Positions 33,801 through 44,653 of a stretch of 64,000 nt of DNA are shown here, one piece after another. Made by a program: the position numbers and the translations under genes. A model generated the notes under the pieces. The model was not told the origin of the DNA. It did no database searches and saw only the letters and a program-made list of their open reading frames with translations. This stretch comes from Cordia subcordata (taxonomy: Eukaryota; Streptophyta; Magnoliopsida; Boraginales; Cordiaceae), in the NCBI GenBank assembly GCA_028554755.1, contig JAPTOF010000010.1, positions 16,272,501-16,336,500 of the forward strand. The letters run 5' to 3'. The first letter of the stretch is position 1. Every line of letters starts with the position of its first letter.

Positions 33801-34422
33801 TTCTCCATATACTTCTCCCAATGAAGGTTGATGAGTGCCCTATCAATTTTGCTTGCAATGAAGTTTCCTTGGGTGCTTCTATTTGACCAAGTAAAGTGTG
33901 GACCAAATGTTTTGATTTCAAACAGGTCCGCTTGACAAACACAAAGCTTAAAGTCTCTTGCACTTGTGGGCAAACTCAAGAAGTGGATCTATCTCCACTA
34001 TGAAGTATTTCATTGAAATCCCCCATGATACAAAGCGGCCCATTCCAGCACCATTCACTCCACAATCTGATTTTCTTCCAAAGATATTTCCTACAATTTG
34101 AGGAGTTTTTGCCATAGACAAAACCAAGAGAAAACGGTTGACATCTTGGTATAGAGATATGACAAAGAATACCTTGCTCCATGCTATCAATGATGCTGAT
34201 ATTGATGTGGTTTCTCCAAAAAAGCCATAGTCTTCTTTCCATCTTCTCATCCATGTAATTTCCAAAACCCAATGTGCTGAAATCATTGGTGGAGGCATTC
34301 TCCTTATTTACCTTAGTCTCCAAAAGACAAAAACAATCAACATTGAACTTGTTGATCAAAACTTTCACCTCTTCTTGCTTATTTGGGGAATTCAATCCCC
34401 TAATGTTCCACATACAAATCAT
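30843..34422 (-). pseudogene. LINE-6 ORF2, nearly complete, two main frameshifts
   Basis: Starts at ATG 34422 with MICMWNIRGLNSPNK. The endonuclease (LETKVN, FVYGKNS, MGDFNE, FTWSN, SKIDRAL, SDHCPL), RT (NKSPGPDGYTS, FRPISCCNTIYKC, LKVDIMKAFDS, RQGDPISPYIF, FADD at 32357-32368, LPIRYLGVPLV) and zf-RVT-like end (CIFCNFACETRDHLFFHC) are all readable, to GIEAILE at 30843. Two one-base losses break it. One is near 33972, where RSTSWSFPTS of the sister copy becomes a stop. The other is near 31830, in the run before WRMYAFRESLW. About 1190 codons. It is the least damaged ORF2 in the window, with all visible catalytic residues kept. Confidence 0.92.
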
Positions 34423-34784
34423 TCAAATGGTAAAGATGTGGACTCTCGGCCCAAGACATCATTACCATCCTTACGTTGGTTTTTTCCTTGACCTCCATCA
34501 ATCCATTTTTGATCAAGTTCTCCCTCTTCCCAATCTTCAATCACTTCAAGAGATTTGTATGAGTTTCCAACTTGAGTGGCCAATTTGCTTGTTCCTCGGA
34601 TAGGGCTTAATGCCTTTTCACCCTTGGAATTTGTTGCTGAAGGCTTCTCCAAATCATTTTGCTTTTCAAAATTTGGATCATCCCTTTCTTGAGAGCCCTT
34701 TTTCTTTCCCACCACTTTCCAAGTATCATTGATCTTTGATGTGTTTGCCTTGTTTGCATCAAGTGCCTTTTGGGTGCTCGTTTT
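34419..34784 (-). pseudogene. LINE-6 ORF1, C-terminal tail only
   Basis: The last roughly 120 codons of ORF1 remain, from KTSTQKALDANKAN just after the CCHC knuckle to STSLPFE, ending at TGA 34419-34421. The stop overlaps the ORF2 ATG (ATGA at 34419-34422). Open-frame codons upstream of 34784 are LINE-4 DNA read antisense. Confidence 0.88.
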
Positions 34785-36113
34785 CTTCAAATGCAAGATG
34801 ATTTCCCTCCTCTGCCGGCCACTCAAAAAATCCAAAAAGAAGGTCAAATGCAAAATAAGTCAAAGGATGACATGAACTCCACCTCACAACCTTTTTACAC
34901 TTCAGCAAAACCCTCTCAAGAAGCTCCACACGGTCCAAAGAAGCTTGAAGGCAGCAAACAAAATGCATGGAACAAAAGACCTCTCTTAAGGTATGAACCT
35001 TCTTCAAATACCCCCACTTTGGATTGGAAGCAAGATTTTGGGGATTTCCTGGAAACAAATCTTTATTTAAAAGATGAATTTCAAGTTTTAACTAATGAAG
35101 GGATTAGAGAAGTTATTGATCCACCACAAGATTTGTATGATGAGGGAGAAAGCTTTTGGTCTCATTGCCTTATTGGACAATTTCTTGGTGCTCCACCGCC
35201 ACTTTATCTTATTAAAAACATGATCTTTAATGCTTGGTGGAAATTTGGAAGAGTGGAGCTATATCCAAAAGGAAAAGGTCTTTTTATGTTCAAATTTGAG
35301 AAAGAAGAATATTGTCAAAAAGTGCTTCAACAACTTTGGCATGTTAGTAATCAACCATTGCTTTTGAGAAAATGGCAGCCACAACTTGAATTCATTAATT
35401 TCTCTTGTAACAAAGTGCCAATTTGGGTGAAAATGAAGGATATTCCTCTTAGCTTGTGGTCAAAAAGAGGGTTCAGCTACCTTGCATCATTCATTGGAAA
35501 GCCAATACAAATTGATGCTCTTACGGAATCAAGGAGGAATCTTGAATTTGCAAGAGTTTGCATTGAAGTCAACCTTGAAGAAAGTTTGCCAAATGAAATC
35601 TACCCAAAGCTTAGAGATGGATCAAGAGCAAGGGTTAGTGTTGAATATGCATGGAAACCACATATTTGTACTCTTTGCAAAATGGTTGGGCACCTTGTGG
35701 ATCACTGCCCTTCAAGGCCAAAAACGAGCACCCAAAAGGCACTTGATGCAAACAAGGCAAACACATCAAAGATCAATGATACTTGGAAAGTGGTGGGAAA
35801 GAAAAAGGGCTCTCAAGAAAGGGATGATCCAAATTTTGAAAAGCAAAATGATTTGGAGAAGCCTTTAGCAACAAATACCAAGGGTGAAAAGGCATTAAGC
35901 CCTATCCGAGGAACAAACAAATTGGACACTAAAGTTGGAAACTCATACAAATCTCTTGAAGTGATTGAAGATTGGGAAGAGGGAGAACTTAATCCAAAAT
36001 GGATTGATGGAGGTCAAGGAAAAAACCAACATAAGGATGGTAATGATGTCTTGGGCCGAGAGTCCACATCTTTACCATTTGAAAGATTTGTGCTTGGAAC
36101 ATTAGGGGATTGA
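34785..36113 (+). pseudogene. LINE-4 ORF1, main part (FPPL, DUF4283-like, CCHC), stop lost
   Basis: Resumes after LINE-6 with LQMQDDFPPLPATQ (FPPL at 34803-34814), then NAWNKRPLLRYEPSS, DLYDEGESFWSHCLIGQFLGAPPP, FEKEEYCQKVLQQLWHV, LLLRKW, SKRGFSYLASFIGKPIQIDAL, and a CCHC knuckle CTLCKMVGHLVDHC near 35665-35706. The polar tail follows. The expected TGA stop within ATGA has become AGA at 36084-36086 through a T to A change, so the frame runs nine codons further, to TGA 36111-36113. The N-terminal part is at 30202. Confidence 0.9.
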
Positions 36114-39100
36114 ATTCCCCAAATAAGCAAGAAGAGGTGAAAGTCTTGATCAACAAGTACAATGTTGATTGTTTTTGTCTTTTGGAGACTAAGGTAAATA
36201 AGGAGAATGCCTCCACCAATGATTTCAGCACATTGGGTTTTGGAAATTACATGGATGAGAAGATGGAAAGAAGACTATGGCTTTTTTGGAGAAACCACAT
36301 CAATATCAGCATCATTGATAGCATGGAGCAAGGTATTCTTTGTCATATCTCTATACCAAGATGTCAACCGTTTTTTCTTGGTTTTGTCTATGGCAAAAAC
36401 TCCTCAAATTGTAGGAAATATCTTTGGAAGAAAATCAGATTGTGGAGTGAATGGTGCTGGAATGGGCCGCTTTGTATCATGGGGGATTTCAATGAAATAC
36501 TTCATAGTGGAGATAGATCCACTTCTTGGAGTTTTCCCACAAGTGCAAGAGACTTTAAGCTTTGTGTTTGTCAAGCGGACTTGCTTGAAATCAAAACATT
36601 TGGTCCACACTTTACTTGGTCAAATAGAAGCACCCAAGGAAACTTCATTGCAAGCAAAATTGATAGGGCACTCATCAACCTTCATTGGGAGAAGCATATG
36701 GAGAATTCTTTCCTTTTGGTGGAGAATCCAAGCATTTCTGACCATTGCCCTCTTATTTTAAATGTGATGCCGCCCAAGCCCTCCTCACCAAAGCCTTTCA
36801 AGTTCTATAATGCTTGGGCCACACATGCAGGATTCCCCCATCTTATTAATAGACATTGGAATGCACGGGTTTTTGGCACTCCAATGTTTATTCTTTACCA
36901 AAAGCAAAAGCTCCTTAAAAAAGCATTGAAAAAGTTTGATAAGGAGCACTTCTCTTGCATTAAGCATCAAATCGGTCAACTCAAGGAAAATCTCCATGAA
37001 GTGCAAGTTGACATTCTTAATGGGATCATCAATGCGGAAATTCTCAACAAGGAAAAAGATATTCTTGGTAAAATTGAGGAACTTGACAGCATTCATAGGC
37101 ATATGCTTCACCAAAAGTCAAGGCTTCAGTGGATAAAGTATGGGGACACAAATTCAAATTTCTTCCACAATGTTATCAAAGGGAGAAGAAGGAAAAACAC
37201 TATCAATGCTATCCAAGATAAAGATGGGAATACAATTACTTCTTACGAGGGCATTAAGGAAGAGTTTCTTTCCTTTTTCATGAAGTTAATTAGTACTCCG
37301 AAAAACACCCAAGCAAATGTTGAAGATGTTAAAAGCATTCTTGGCAAAACCATCAAGGAGGATTATTTGGCTGAATTGATTGCACCTATCACTCGGGAAG
37401 AGATAATGAGTACTCTTTTTTCTCTCAACCCCAACAAAAGCCCGGGGCCGGATGGATACACCTCACTTTTCTACCAAAATGCATGGAATGAAATTGGAGA
37501 AGATGTCCTCAAAGCCATCAGCTCCTTCTTTGAAACCGGGAAGATGCTCAAGGAGGTAAATGCCACTTATATTGCTCTTGTCCCTAAAGTCCAAAACCCA
37601 TCCATGGTAAAGGACTTTAGACCCATTTTTGTTGCAACACGATTTATAAGTGCATTTCTAAAATCCTTGCAAATAGGATGAAAGTTTGCTTACCCTCCAT
37701 CATCTCATGGAACCAATCAGCATTCATTGAAGGAAGACTTATCAATGAGAACATTCTTGTTGCATTTATATTTTTAAAGGATATTCTAGAACTCATATCT
37801 CACCAAGATGTGCCCTTAAAGTTGATATCATTAAGGCTTTTGACTCACTTAGTTGGGATTTTATCAAAGTTGCACTTCTTGCTTTTGGTTTTCCCGACAC
37901 TTTTGTTAAGTGGATCATGGCTTGCATCACAACTCCTAGTTTCACCATTTCAATCCTTGGAAGCTTTGAAGGTTACTTTAAAGGAGCAAGCGGCATAAGA
38001 CAAGGTGACCCTATCTCTCCTTATATTTTCGTCTTATGCATGGAAGTCCTCTCATCCTTATTTAATCGTTTAGAACATCACCCAAACTTTAGCTATCACC
38101 CAAAATGTGCTAAACTCAAGCTAAACCATATTTGCTTTGCGCATGATCTCTTTATTTTTTGCAAAGGCAACTTGAAGTCAATTGATTGCATCATGCAGAC
38201 ATTAGAGAAATTCGATGAGTTCTCGGGCCTCAAAGTAAATTGCAACAAAAGTGATGTTTTTCTTGGAGGCATATCCCAAGAGGTTAAGAAGCTTATCCTT
38301 GAAAAACTTGGTTTCAAAGAGGGGTTACTTCCAATTAGATACCTTGGAGTTCCATTGGTAACTAGGAAGCTTCGCAAAGGAGATTGTGGGCCACTTTTAG
38401 AGAAAATCAATAGAAGAATTGAGCATTGGACTACTAAAAGTCTCTCATATGCTGGAAGAGTATTGCTCATTAAGTCAACACTCACACAAATTTGTGCATT
38501 TTGGGCAAGTTCACTTCTTCTTCCGAAGGGCATCATCAAAGAAATTGAGTCAAAGTTTTGTGCATTTCTTTGGAGAGATACGGGAGCAAAAATTGCATGG
38601 AGCAATGTTTGTGTTCCATTGGATGAAGGAGGATTGGGAATTAGATCTTTGGAAGACATCAACAATACTTTCTTCACAAAAATTTTTTGGAGAATGTATG
38701 CTTTTCGTGAATCTCTTTGGAGCAAATGGGTTCATTCAAACTACATTAAGAATGAATCAATTTGGACAATCTCTTGCCCAAATGACTCAAGCTGGATCTT
38801 GAAGAAGCTTCTCAATTGCCGAGCTTCAACTAGAAGTCATATTTCACATATTCTTGGAGATGGGAAAGACACACACTTTTGGCTTGATAAATGGCATGAC
38901 AATGGTACTCTCCTTGAACATTGGAATGACACTTTCAACCATCCACCACTTCATGCAAAGGTACAAGAAATCTTCTCAAATGGCTCTTGGAATTGGCCAA
39001 TTCAGCTTATGCATATCCCCATCCCAAACGCTACCATCGTTGAAAATAGGTTGGATTCTTACTCTTGAGTCTCTCAAATGATGGGAAATTCTCTTTTAAG

Positions 39101-39657
39101 CATACTTGGGAGCACTTGCGTGCGAAAAAGAAAGATTGAATGGCACAATGCTGTTTGGTTTAAAACCACACACCAAAGCATGCTTTTATCACTTGGACTG
39201 CAATGCATGATAGGCTCACAACAAAATTCAGAATGCTCACTTGGGGTATTGAAATCAACTCCAATTGCATATTTTGCAACTTTGCTTGCGAAACAAGGGA
39301 CCATCTTTTCTTCCATTGTAGCTTTACAAGAAGAATTTGGCAAAGAGGGCTGGAGTTAACATGCATAAAAGATCCACCAACATCATGGAATGAAATCCTC
39401 ACTTTCTTTACTCCATACGTTCTTGAAGGCAATCTCAAAGCTACACTCATCAAGCATTTCTTTGGAGCAACAATTTATTTCATTTGGCTGGAAAGGAACA
39501 ATAGATAATTCAGCAACGGAGCAAAAATGGAAGAGCAAATCTTTTCATCCATCTTCAACCATGTTCGAATTAAATGTTCAATTGGAAAGCTTTTCACTTC
39601 TTCTTGTATCAACAAAATCATTTGTAAGAATTGGGGAATCGAGGCTATATTAGAATG
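36083..39657 (+). pseudogene. LINE-4 ORF2, start lost, active site altered, frameshifted
   Basis: The expected ATG at 36083-36085 is AAG, so the frame reads K-ICAWNIRGLNSPNK with no start. Endonuclease motifs (LETKVN, FVYGKNS, MGDFNE, SKIDRAL, SDHCPL) are present. A one-base loss near 37628 breaks FRPISCC, and another change near 37770 affects VAHDIFRGY. Motif C reads FAHD instead of FADD, with CAT at 38142-38144 replacing a catalytic Asp codon. A lost base near 39068 gives a stop after LDSYS. The zf-RVT-like end and GIEAILE follow to 39657. The protein is dead by start loss, catalytic change and frameshifts together. Confidence 0.9.
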
Positions 39658-39728
39658 AGCTTCCCCTTCTTTTGATTCTCATGTACATCTTTTGTAATTA
39701 ATATAGTGCATTCACTTTTCACGCAAAA
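39658..39728 (+). other. LINE-4 3' UTR and poly(A)
   Basis: A short 3' UTR ending attcacttttcacgc followed by A residues; the same end is seen in LINE-6 and LINE-9. The terminal CGC plus poly(A) is shared by all groups here. Confidence 0.85.
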
Positions 39729-39740
39729 AAGAGGTTATTC
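39729..39740. repeat. Target site duplication of LINE-4, right copy
   Basis: aagaggttattc, repeat of 24149-24160. The copia LTR resumes after it. Confidence 0.88.
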
Positions 39741-40054
39741 TCTCAAGATAAGTCTCTTCAATCATAGAGAAGAAGATTAGGGAGTTGCATATTACAACAC
39801 ACTTATAGTAAAATTTTTTTGTGGCCTTGTTCATAAGTGAGAACAAAGCTCATGATAGTTATAGCTTCATCAAAGGCCTCACGCTTCAAGAGGTTAACTT
39901 TACATATTATGCAAATACTAGTTATGTTCAATATGTTCTTAACCATGTTCTTGTGTGTGTTATGCAATTATTTTATTTTCCTAGCATGTTTTCTTAGTAG
40001 AATTTTTGAAAATATAGACTAGGATAGACCAAATGTAATATTATTGATCCTAAA
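39741..40054 (+). repeat. Copia 5' LTR, part right of LINE-4
   Basis: AT-rich continuation of the LTR up to the primer site. The exact end near ttgatccta is uncertain. No gene is seen. Confidence 0.55.
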
Positions 40055-40056
40055 AT

Positions 40057-40069
40057 TGGTATTAGAGCT
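40057..40069 (+). other. Copia primer binding site (initiator tRNA-Met type)
   Basis: tggtattagagct is one substitution from TGGTATCAGAGC, the tRNA-Met-complementary site of plant copia elements. Confidence 0.8.
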
Positions 40070-40785
40070 TAGGTTCACACGCAACATGCTTAGACTATGC
40101 AAGAACGTTGTATTTGCATAAGTATGTTTGTCATCTTGTGAGAGGCAAGATTGGGAAATCTTGTATTGCATACAGTTGGAGTTTTATGCTTCTATATGTT
40201 GGTGATATAGAAAATCCCTTTGATGGTTCACATGGATGCATGATAGAACATTGATTTAGCAAGGTGAATTTAAAATGTTTATTCAAAAGGGTGTTAGTGA
40301 GTTCAATCCTCCCAATAGTAGAGTTCTTCACTAAATGTTGTCTCATAAAACATTGATTAAATTCACTGCCCCATCAAAGGGCTTAAATCAAGAATGTTAT
40401 GGGGAATGAACAAAAGGAATGGGTATACACTCAACTTAAATGGTAAGTTTGGCTATCCCATCGATAGAGTATGCTACCTGATTTAAGAAGCCAAACAAAA
40501 TAGTGATTGAATTATTCAATTGGATCATATCTAGATAATTGTCAATTCAAATAAGTGGTGGCGCTTAACTTAGCGTTCATAAGTTCGGTCATCCCATCGG
40601 TGGAGTTCTTGTGAGGACGTTAAGACACCATTACATCAAGTAGTTTAAGCGTTAATCTACTCAAAGGAAAATGATGTAAAAGTTGTTGTATGTTTTGATT
40701 CCAAAGATAACATACATATTATACATGCATCAATTCTACGCTCACAAATTAATTATGATTATATTATTATATATCCAAAAAAGTG
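40070..40785 (+). other. Copia leader, noncoding
   Basis: AT-rich untranslated leader between the primer site and gag. Two similar phrases (tatcccatcgatagag near 40455, catcccatcggtggag near 40590) suggest a small diverged internal repeat. No gene is seen. Confidence 0.5.
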
Positions 40786-41234
40786 TCTTTGTTTAGTCCA
40801 CTAGCTACAATTCTCAAAGAGCATAAGCTTACTGGACTGGATTTTGTGAAATGGGAACGAAATTTGGACATAGTACTCACAACAGAAGAGTACAAGTAGG
40901 TCATAACAACTTCTTGTCTTGTTGGGAGGGCAAACTCTTCTAAATCACAGAAAGATGCTGAGGCAAAATGGCAGAAGGCCAATAATATGGCCAAGTGTTA
41001 TATGATGGCTTCTTGGTCAGATATTTGACCGAGCAAGCATTATCATACGAAAAATTGCAAAGGAAAGAGCTTAATTATAATATGGGCAAGATGAACATGG
41101 ATATGACAAAATTGATGAAAGAGCTCCTAGTTGCAAAAGCCATAATGAAAAATAAGGGGCACATAATCAAAGTCCAAGCATCCATTTCCGAATTTAACCC
41201 AAAGTGGAGAAAGTTTAAAGTAAAGGGGAAGTAA
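40786..41234 (+). pseudogene. Copia gag remnant
   Basis: Reads SLFSPLATILKEHKLTGLDFVKWERNLDIVLTTEEYK and, after a stop, AEAKWQKANNMAKCYMMASWSDI. These are the opening phrases of plant copia gag, the capsid-type protein that packages element RNA. A second piece, 40995-41234, continues in another frame (LQRKELNYNMGKMNMDMTKLMKELLVAK ... FNPKWRKFKVKGK). The length is far below a normal gag, and the middle seems deleted. Stops and shifts make it non-functional. Confidence 0.7.
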
Positions 41235-41286
41235 AAACATGGTCGGAGGCCAGATAGGTACACCTCTTTTGTTCTACATTAAAACC

Positions 41287-42475
41287 TGTTTAGTCGTTGA
41301 TTCTACTAATTCTTGGATTGTAGACTCTAGAGCCACTGATCATATTTGCAATTCATTTCATTAGTTTCAAGAAATGAAGAAACTAGCTAAACGGAAATTT
41401 GCTCTGAGGAGAAGTAATGGAGCAAAAGTATGGGCTGTTACAATGGGAGGATTATGCTTAAACTTTCCATGTAATAAGAAGTTATTTTTAAAAAATGTTT
41501 ATTATGTTTTGGATGTACACAAAAACCTTATTTATGTTTCACTATTAATATTAGATGGTTTTTGCATTAATTTCCATTCTGGTGTTGATATCAGTAGAGA
41601 TGGAAATATTATCTGTTTCGATAGCATGCATGATAATTTGGTCTATGTGAAACCTATTACAAACTCACTGCATAATATAGAACAAACTAATTCCAAAAAA
41701 GGAAGGTTTCTTCAACCAATGATACTGATCTTTGGCATCTACGCTTAAGACATATATGTATAAAGTGAACTCAGAGATTAGTCGAGGATGAGCACCTTAG
41801 CTCATTAGATCTCGAAGATCTTCCTCTGTGTGAATCTTGCCTCATAGGGAAGATGACCAAATGGTCATTTTCTTCCAAAGAAGAAAGGTCCAAAGAAGTA
41901 TTGGAATTAGTTCACACTGATGTGTGTGGTCCTATGATCAAACTAGCACGAGGAGGTTATGAGTATTTCATTACTTTTACTGACGATTACTCTAGATATG
42001 GATATGTATATCTGATGTGATGCAAGTTCAAATCCTTTAAGAAATTCAATGAGTTCAAAGCTAAGGTGGAGCGAAAATTAATAAACATATCAAAGCTCTT
42101 CGGTACGATCGTGGTGGTGAATACCTCTTGGGTGAGTTCAGAGATTACCTGACACAAGAGGGGATTGTGTCTCAGTTGACTGTACCGGGGTCTCCCCAAC
42201 AAAATGGTGTAGTAGAGAGGAAAAAACTGTACCCTATTAGATATGGTTAGGTCAATGATAAGTCATGCATCATTACCTTTATCTTTTTGGGATTATGCTC
42301 CTGAGATTGTAGAATACATCTTGAACTTGGTACCATATAAATTAGTACTTAGGACACCACAAGAAATATGGACTAGGCATAAGCATTGTTTAAATAATCT
42401 CAACGTTTGGGTTGTCCAGCTTATGTACTTAATAGTAATGCTTCAAGGTTAGAGCCAAGATCCGAGTTGTGCTAG
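41287..42475 (+). pseudogene. Copia protease-integrase remnant
   Basis: The protease site reads WIVDSRATDHICNS. The family has DSGA, and here AGA at 41329-41331 changes the Gly, with a stop soon after (SFH*FQEM). The pre-integrase zinc region survives as LWHLRLRHI and CESCLIGKM near 41730-41855. Core motifs HTDVCGP (Asp), YDRGGEY (Asp) and QQNGVVER (Glu) follow, with several frame changes and stops near 41750, 42018 and 42080. The text ends at LNSNASRLEPRSEL where LINE-7 begins, so reverse transcriptase is not present in the window. Order PR-IN before RT is what defines Ty1/copia. Confidence 0.85.
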
Positions 42476-42491
42476 GCTTTCTCTCTCTACC

Positions 42492-42593
42492 ATGATTTCT
42501 CTCTTCCTTCTCTCTAACCTTTCGTTCACTACCACCTCTTGCCACCACCACCAAATCAGCCCATCCTCCATCGTTTCCATCCTTCATCTTTGA
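42492..42593 (+). CDS. Upstream ORF in the LINE-7 5' UTR (33 codons)
   Basis: ATG 42492-42494 (context accATGat) starts MISLFLLSNLSF. A Ser/His/Pro-rich stretch follows, ending at TGA 42591-42593, 53 bases before the ORF1 ATG. LINE-10 has the matching MISLLLLSN frame. Confidence 0.4.
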   Translation: MISLFLLSNLSFTTTSCHHHQISPSSIVSILHL

Positions 42594-42646
42594 AGCCAAA
42601 CACTCTACCCTTTAACACATCCCTTTTCTCCTCCATTCTTGCATTC

Positions 42647-44581
42647 ATGGGAAAGAAGAAGAAGGTCCCTTCACCTACGCGAACAAGTGCAAGGCTAAAT
42701 GCAAGAAAGAAAACTATGGATTCCGTCTCTTATGCACAAGCTGGTTCATCTACAACTCAAAATGAGGTTGATTCGGCCTCTTCACCTCTTGCTAGTGGAG
42801 ATGCTCAATCAACCTCAAGTTTGGTTCTCAAAGAAGTTTATGAAGCTCTTGAAGCTGGTTCCTCCTTTAAAGAGTAAGTTGATAAGCAAAACAAAGCCAA
42901 AGCTGACTTAGTCCGAAGCCTTGCAAATCATTCCAAAGCTCGATAAGCAAAAAAAAGCCAAAGCTGACTTAGTCCGAAGCCTTGCAAATCATTCCAAAGC
43001 TCGAACTCCTCCATCTCCAAAGGATAAAATGGACGTTGGTCCATGCATCAAGCAATTAGAAATGGCGCTCTCAAAGCTTCTCTTTCATTCACCATGCCAA
43101 AGCTCTTCTTGCTCAAGCCCTTGTAGTCCGAATGCTTATGGTCAGCAAGAAAATATTTATGGTCAGCAAGAAGATATCAATTGTTTGCTCGCTGAAGCTT
43201 CAGCCGAAGGAGGAGGAAATGAAGAAGAAAGGGTTTTACCCGATGGACAAAAACTAAATGATGCTATTAACCTCGGGTTAAAACACCTTCCCCCTGATCT
43301 TGTAAGTAGCTTTTCAGGTCAAACTAAGCTTTGTTTGACAGCACAACAAGGATGTGATGCCTTGAAATCAGATTCCACAAACCCTAATGCTGGCCCACTA
43401 AAATTTCAAGAGGATTTCCCTCCACTTAAAAGTCCTATTGCTGGTAAAAAAAAGCCAACTCAGCTCCTCACTTATGATGAAGTGGATGCCACATATGCCA
43501 AGAATGCCATGCTCTCAAATGCTGAAAATCAGAATTCAACACACTTGGAAGAGCAACGAGCAAAACCTTCTTCAAAAGGCATTGACCATGCACAAGGTAA
43601 CTTTTTCTCTCCTCATTCTAGTGATGAAGAGAGGAAGCTTAATTTTGGAACCACAAATCCGTCTATGTATGCTCCCCCAAAAGCTCAAGAGAATACTAGG
43701 CAAAATCAAGCTCATACATCCAGCCTCTATAATGCTTGGAAAAAGCCACTTAGGCTAAGATTTGAGCCTAGTTCTAATGATCCTTCTTCTGATTGGGGTG
43801 GAGTGTTTGCTGAACATTTGAATACAAGTCTTAAATTTGATGAGGAGCATGTTATCAACTTGGTAAACGGCAATAGAGAAGTGGCTGACCCCCTGGAGGA
43901 CATATATGAAGATGGGAACAATTTCTGGAATCATTGCCTTGTTGGGCAATTCTTAGGTGCTCCCCCACCCTTCTTTCTTATCAAAAACATGGTGGAACTT
44001 GTTTGGAAGAAATTTGGCAAGGTTGATATTCATACGAAAGGAAAGGGTCTCTACATTTTCAGATTTGAAAAAGAAGAGTTTTGCCAAAAAATACTTCAAC
44101 AACTTTGGCATGTTAATCATAGACCACTATTGTTGAGAAAATAGGATCCAAATCTTGAGTTTATTAACCTATCTTGCAAAAAAGTGCCTATTTGGGTTAA
44201 ACTTTGGGATGTTCCAATGAGCCTCTACTCTAAAAGAGGACTTGGATATATAGCCTCATTCATTGGGAAACCAATCCAAATGGATGCTCTCACTGATTCT
44301 AGAAGGAATTTGGAGTTTGCATTGAAGTTGACTTGGAAGAAAGCCTTCCGGATGTTGTTTTTCCAAAGCTTAGAAATGGTTCAAAGGCAAAAGTCATGGT
44401 GGAATATGCATGGAAGCCAACAAAATGTTCACAATGTAAAGTGGTTGGCCATGTGGAGGATCATTGCCCTCTTAAACCTAAAGCACAACCTCAAAAGCAA
44501 CCTCCAAAACAGCCCACAAAAACTCACTATGAGTGGCAACCCGTGAACAAAAAAGCTCCTTTGAAGACAAGCAACACATCC
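42647..44581 (+). pseudogene. LINE-7 ORF1 (basic start, FPPL, DUF4283-like, CCHC)
   Basis: ATG 42647 starts MGKKKKVPSPTRTSARLNARKK. A stop at 42875-42877 follows SSFKE. A 61-bp tandem duplication (42881-43002) adds a frame disturbance, and the frame then runs 42921-44144. FPPL lies at 43416-43427, NAWKKPLRLRFEPSS near 43733, and the DUF4283-like domain follows (NNFWNHCLVGQFLGAPPPFFLIKNMVE ... LLLRK). A TAG where others have Trp ends that frame. SKRGLGYIASFIGKPIQMDAL and a CCHC knuckle (CSQCKVVGHVEDHC) are readable in further frames up to LINE-8. Non-functional. Confidence 0.88.
42881..43002 (+). repeat. 61-bp tandem duplication in LINE-7 ORF1
   Basis: The unit starting gataagcaaa occurs twice back to back (42881 and 42942) with one or two differences. 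LINE-10 has a single copy here. Confidence 0.9.
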
Positions 44582-44653
44582 TTTTTTTTTTTTTTTGCGA
44601 GAAAAGTAAGAAATTTCATTCAAGAAAGAAACAAAATTACAAGTACAAACTGA

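Larger units (their letters stand above)
30763..34784 (-). mobile_element. LINE-6: 5'-truncated L1-type LINE (group I)
   Basis: Minus-strand, poly(T) 30763-30775 then gcgtgaaaagtg, truncated in ORF1 at 34784. It is nearly identical in reverse to 35721-39728 of LINE-4, into whose ORF1 it is inserted. No target duplication is visible, so the insertion was probably accompanied by a target deletion or later change. It must be younger than LINE-4. Confidence 0.9.
24161..39728 (+). mobile_element. LINE-4: full-length L1-type LINE (group I), split by LINE-5 and LINE-6
   Basis: Plus-strand LINE with target duplications on both outer sides. Its pieces are 24161-24324 (5' UTR), 30186-30762 (ORF1 start) and 34785-39728 (rest of ORF1, ORF2, 3' UTR, poly(A)). 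Without the inserts it is about 5.7 kb, a normal full length. It is dead by several independent changes: CTG at the ORF1 start, loss of the ORF2 start, FAHD in the RT active site, and several frameshifts. Confidence 0.92.
23991..42475 (+). mobile_element. Ty1/copia element, 5' part, with nested LINEs
   Basis: A plus-strand copia-type element. LTR sequence lies on both sides of LINE-4 (to 24160, then 39741-40054). A tRNA-Met-type primer site follows at 40057, then gag, protease and integrase remnants up to 42475, where LINE-7 entered. Reverse transcriptase, RNase H and the 3' LTR are not in the window. The left LTR edge is unresolved; 23991 is only the TATA-like point. All frames are broken. 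Confidence 0.7.
42476..44581 (+). mobile_element. LINE-7: 5' part of an L1-type LINE (group III)
   Basis: Plus-strand LINE with an intact-looking 5' end (tttctctctctaccatgatttc, the same as the 5' end of LINE-10), inserted in the copia integrase. It is interrupted at 44581 by LINE-8. Its ORF2 and 3' end would lie beyond the window, so no target duplication can be checked. Confidence 0.85.

Noticed and set aside
30843..34422. LINE-6 as an active element
   Set aside because: It has good catalytic residues but is truncated in ORF1 and has two frame breaks in ORF2, so it cannot be autonomous as read.
40057..40069. tRNA-Met-like sequence as a possible tRNA gene
   Set aside because: Only about 12 bases match the tRNA 3' end in complement. 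It is a primer site, with no cloverleaf around it.
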